A stretch of 64,000 nt of DNA. Origin: Boletus sp. NGJ. Lineage: Eukaryota; Basidiomycota; Agaricomycetes; Boletales; Boletaceae. A program made the translations under genes and the position numbers. The notes beneath the pieces were generated by a model. That model saw only the letters and a program-made list of their open reading frames with translations, was not told where the DNA came from and ran no database searches. Where the stretch lies: assembly GCA_019096195.1 (NCBI GenBank), contig JAGTXK010000239.1, positions 930,001-994,000 of the forward strand, written 5' to 3'. Positions 60,190 through 64,000 of the stretch are shown here, piece after piece (the first letter of the stretch is position 1; each line of letters begins with the position of its first letter).

Positions 60190-60404
60190 AGCGGCCCTTG
60201 GGGTGCTACCGTGCGATGTTGGTCATGATCAAGTAATGCGTGTTGTATATCTCTTATATCGTCTTGAAATACCCATTTCGGTCTTCATCGGTCGACGACT
60301 CGCAAATCTAATTCGATACTGTGTCAGTGCAGATGCGAGTTACATGGCCTCATCACAGCAACAGGGTATCTATGTGCATCAGTCTAGTTGTAGTACTTGT
60401 AACA

Positions 60405-62912
60405 TTACACGGGGTTGCGGCAGTGATCAAGGACTCGCATTCTGTACGGAAACTTTCCTGTTAGATCCGACCACCACCTACTATAGTCTCGTCCCCACCA
60501 GATGGGTAACAAGGTGAGACTGGCAACCAAAACCGCACCAGCCGCGATCGTGCCCAAGGTGGCAAGATCACTCGATGTGAAAATGATGTAGGATAATGCC
60601 AACACGAAGAAAATCATCCTGCAGTTCGATGGTTAGGGTGAGCGTTACGGAGGATGACACTCAACACGCACGCCCAGATCAACAATGCGAACGGCAAGCT
60701 GTACATGACTCCCAGAGCCTTGAATCCTCCCCACCGAGTCATGGTATACATAAACGATGCCTGGAAGTTTGTCAGATACTGGAAATTTGAACGCCATGTG
60801 GAACAACGGACAGCACCAGTAGCCGAGTCGTCCTGGGCACGCCATTGCCTCGCAAGCAGTACGGACGAGATTAAAGAACCTACGACGCTCAGCAAGGACA
60901 TATAGATTGCAACCGTGGCGACCGATTGCGAACCCACGTCCCCTTTATCGACACCTGGTACGGCTAGAAAACTGACATCGACAGCCAACATTACAGTTGA
61001 CTAGCGAGGCACCAACGTTGGCTGTGTCCATTGATCGAGTTGACCTTGTGACCCACTCACGTAGATGGTGAATCCGGTCCATTCACTACTGAGCTTGCTC
61101 GAGAAAGCTTCCCAGCGTGCATAATTAATGAGATTGTCCACCCAGATGCCTTCGAGCTCCTTCATGTGGGCAGATGGCGTATAAAAGAGGAACAGATCTA
61201 ACAGCGCGAACAGGAGAGAGTTCTCATCTCCGTCCGCACCTCCGATATAGACAGATAAGTCGGCTTCTAATCGTGCTCCCGGTTGCCCATAAAAGTTGTA
61301 GAACCTCATGCCGGCTGAGCTCCAGTCAGTCATGGGTAAATAGGGGAACAAAAACAACCGACCGAAGATACTCATCGCACGGGCTAAGAAGAGGCTGAAT
61401 GACGGAAAACGGTGGGTCTAAATTATAGACCTACCTATGACCCACAAGGCATACTCGTCGATTCCGCCAACCCTCGCTAGCGAATTTAGTGTAAGTCTTG
61501 CACAGCATCAGTATGAACAGACAGAACGTTACACTGAAGGTATGGTGCCAGTGTCAGCAATGTCGCGAGCTGTGTCTGATCAAGCGTTGACAGCGGTGCT
61601 TCCGATGTGCCACGATCTAACCAGTTTTTTAAGTGACCACTTTACCCACTGATGAGTATTGAAAATAACCTGCACAAGCGTGAGCAATCATCCCGCAGAA
61701 CTCAGTGACGTGATCTTGAGACACAGATTGACAGTTCGGATATTGCTCGCAATGCAACCTATAGTTATGAGTCCTGGGCCAGAAAAGATCTTTCTGCTCC
61801 ACTTACCAATACTGCATCTCAATTGCATATCCTGGATCGCATCAGGGAAGCGAGAAAAATCGACAAAGCGTCGAGTGACTCACCGATATGACTGACTGCA
61901 GTGACACCATGTAGATCATTGAACGCTGACAAGTTCTTCGTCTCAAATTCGTCGATCCAAAATACCACACGAGTATCGTGGTTGACAAAATAGTAGAGCC
62001 ATTTTCTGTTACCGTCTTCGTCATCGAGTTGTATTACGAGTTGCGTCCGTGTTTCTTGGAAAGATTGTCCTAGAACCACTCGATTTTCCTCTTCCCGCAG
62101 AAACTTGATACATTGATCAATCTCAACCAGATTTGGTCCCGTAAGCTCGACGTCTGTGAAGACTTGCTGCAGAGTAACCGATGAAGAACGCACTAAACTA
62201 CTGAATGCTGAGGCTCAAACCTTGTAGGGATTAAAGAAATAGGGTGCCCCTTCGGGATGTACGGTTCGTTCCCACATCCTGGGTGTTTTCCTGTAGTCAA
62301 ACCTGTTGCGGCTGGAATTATGATGACATTAATCACGCACGTACTCTGAGTAGTCGACTTTCCCGGGGTTAATACTTCGTTCGTTGGGCACTCTCTCTCT
62401 TCACAGAAAAAAGGAAGGTGAAGAAGCTTCTCAGTGACCGGGTAGAATGACTACGATAGAATACGTCCTGATACATACATCGGCTTGCGTCGTAGATACC
62501 TCTGAATTTGCTCTGGTGCAGCTGGTATGGCATTGGGAATTGTAACAGGAGTCACACATTGCGTGGCGAGTGGTGTATCTGGCGTGTGGACAGCGCGAGG
62601 CATGGATGGGGACGGATTGTTGGCGGAATCATCATGAGCCCCTGAAGGTAACAAGCTTGGCGAAGGTATTGGGGGAAGCGAGGGAGAAACGGTACAAGAG
62701 CCACCTGTCTGCGATGGCTCACAGACGCTGTGCGTCGATGTTGGGGATGCAGGGGAGTTAGGGCGAAGGTGCAAAACCTTCGAGACTATACCCCCACGGA
62801 GTACCATGTGGAGAATAGCACGAAGTAGTCGCAGAACAGCTCCAGGAACATTGTGTATGCTATGGATGAGGCGTTGAATCAACATTGTCGCAGTTCTTGG
62901 CAAATCGAACAT
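60405..62912 (-). CDS. WW-domain multipass membrane protein
   Basis: Multi-exon gene starting at 62912 (MFDLPRTATMLIQRLIHSIH). The first exon is amphipathic and then Pro/Ser-rich, and it ends EQIQRYLRRKPM. A WW-like module follows in small exons (RMWERTVHPEGAPYFFNPYK). Next is a soluble region with VFTDVELTGPNLVEIDQCIK and, strikingly, a second WW-like pattern (DGNRKWLYYFVNHDTRVVFW). The middle contains GMRFYNFYGQPGARLEADLS. The C-terminal part has about four membrane helices (VAIYMSLLSVVGSLISSVLL, FALLIWACVLSVILR, MIFFVLALSYIIF, IAAGAVLVASLTLLPIWW) and ends at 60405. This architecture is recalled as common, often multicopy, in Agaricomycetes, with no known function. The exact exon borders are not resolved. 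Confidence 0.7.
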
Positions 62913-63039
62913 GATGCGCGTCTTTGGTCAAGCTAAAAGACCTCATGCCAGTGCACGAGCGAATGACTGTACTTGCTTACGTGATACGCTCCGAAGCTAA
63001 AGGCCACTGCATCCGCTACGGCCACTTTTCCTTTTGCAT

Positions 63040-63634
63040 TCATGCCCAACAAACGTAGATTGCAACTAGCCTGTATCGCTCAAAATCGACGAACACCACA
63101 CGATCCGCACCGCTATTGACACCCCCCAGACGTTCAGGAAGGACGACCTCACAAATATTGATAAGAGACTCAGTGGAGTAACTCGGAGAGCCGACAATCC
63201 AGAATTTCAGCACGGCACAACAGTACAAGGGCCTAGGATCAACGTAGGCAGTATCAGCGGCCTGGGCACCAGCGCACGCACTGGTAAACAGGTGGGGCAT
63301 CAACCAATCCAAATGCGACGCGGCGTCAGCCACTTCACCATGAGGAAAGCCATGTCGCGCACATAACTCACGCAATAGATGATAGATCACCGTCGGCACA
63401 GTACGCTAGAGCTCCTCTAACGTTGACCACGCCGCGAAGCGCATCGCACAAACGAGTGACAGCAAGAGAAGTGGCCCGTGCATTGATCGACAACACTTGA
63501 CGACATCGCCCAACCAATAACGGGCATACGAACGCGTGGCACTCAGGCCAACACAACTCTGGATATTGAGATCCGTAGCGGCGCAAGCGCCAGTCCCCGA
63601 CTCTTGATAGTCTTTGATTTGGGACTTGATTCAT
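63040..63634 (-). CDS. Unrecognised small protein
   Basis: Two open segments on minus appear to belong together. The first, from 63634 (MNQVPNQRLSRVGDWRLRRY), continues with PECHAFVCPLLVGRCRQVL. The second runs RTVPTVIYHLLRELCARHGF, CAVLKFWIVGSPSYSTES and RVVFVDFERYRLVAIYVCWA, ending at 63040. A 55-base intron (GTCACT...CTCTAG) would join them in phase, but the donor is weak. The start could instead be 63673. No domain was recognised. It may be a remnant of a lineage-specific family. Confidence 0.35.
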
Positions 63635-63673
63635 ATCAAGAAGAAACACGTTATAATCGGCGGTACAAAACAA

Positions 63674-64000
63674 TCATTCGAATGCAAGGCGATACGAATA
63701 CGGATTTTGAATGTGAAAGCTTTTATGCCCACTTCGCAAGAAAGAACAGACATCACAAATCATCACCTTCCATGGAACGAAATCGCTAGATAACGACACA
63801 TTGCTAGACCTCATACATACACACACCCGCTTTCCCCCTGTTAGCCAAGCGGCATCTCAGATGAGGCTCCTGCTTCCCACTGACGCCCGGAGGAAGTTTG
63901 GGGTGGGGTTTGATTCGCTTTCAACCCCCTGCCTGTTATCTGCGTGACACCTGCGCCAGACACCTGCCTCCTGAAACCCGCATCATACCACCCCCGGAAA
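63674..64000. other. Window end, nothing recognised
   Basis: No coding signal was seen. Contains the tandem-like phrase CACCTGCGCCAGACACCTGC near the end. Confidence 0.4.

Noticed and set aside
63040-63634. Idea that this small gene is part of the WW-domain protein gene
   Set aside because: The WW gene has its own good start at 62912, and a stop codon ends the upstream frame at 63040.
1-64000. CRISPR arrays, operons or bacterial features
   Set aside because: Spliced genes throughout and typical fungal protein families show nuclear basidiomycete DNA. No regularly spaced repeats were seen.

Overview
This window is nuclear DNA of a basidiomycete fungus. The genes are densely packed, and short GT-AG introns of about 45 to 65 bases interrupt nearly every one. 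The gene content is that of an Agaricomycete: a full fungal GCN1, UTP20, calcineurin A, CTK3, INO1 and a probable DASH-type kinetochore subunit, together with lineage-specific WD40/tyrosine-kinase-like proteins, a WW-domain membrane protein and secreted phosphoesterases. The WD40/kinase and four-helix-bundle sequences recall Rhizoctonia/Ceratobasidiaceae (Cantharellales). That placement is inferred from remembered protein style, not from a search.

Layout. 0-5 kb: a secreted G1 (eqolisin) peptidase on the minus strand, then a broken gene with an MLKL-like four-helix N-terminus on the plus strand. 4.5-7.7 kb: calcineurin A (minus), divergent from an 81-residue Hsk3-like gene (plus). 8.1-10.5 kb: a ribonuclease T2 remnant, one orphan WD40 blade and CTK3, all minus. 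11.9-15.6 kb: an unrecognised 273-residue gene and INO1, both minus. 17-27 kb: two secreted metallophosphoesterases on plus (an acid sphingomyelinase-like enzyme and a 5'-nucleotidase-like enzyme), separated by 3.3 kb that holds a GCN1 fragment, a WD40 remnant and a 262-base fold-back element. 27.9-34.6 kb: two tandem copies of a WD40-kinase gene on minus. Only the upstream copy reads as one continuous zinc finger-WD40-kinase protein. 35-44.6 kb: GCN1 (minus). 44.6-45.2 kb: a single-pass membrane protein (plus). 46-54.7 kb: UTP20 (minus). 54.7-55.4 kb: a broken gene (plus). 57.4-60.2 kb: a dynamin/Mx-like GTPase (plus). 60.4-62.9 kb: a WW-domain multipass membrane protein (minus). 63-63.7 kb: an unrecognised small gene (minus).

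The housekeeping genes form no pathway cluster. GCN1 (amino-acid starvation signalling) and UTP20 (small-subunit ribosome assembly) both touch ribosome biology, but adjacency alone proves nothing.

The most notable part is the WD40-kinase region. Each copy is flanked on the same side by a decayed fragment of the CTK3 3' end. A 55-base sequence found just after the 5'-nucleotidase-like gene recurs exactly where the two repeat units meet. CTK3 itself, 20 kb away, still has a WD40 blade beside it. These fragments record how the array was built and moved. The intact copy joins a GRF-like zinc finger, a seven-blade WD40 propeller and a kinase domain in one gene, which makes it the best candidate here for a poorly described signalling system.
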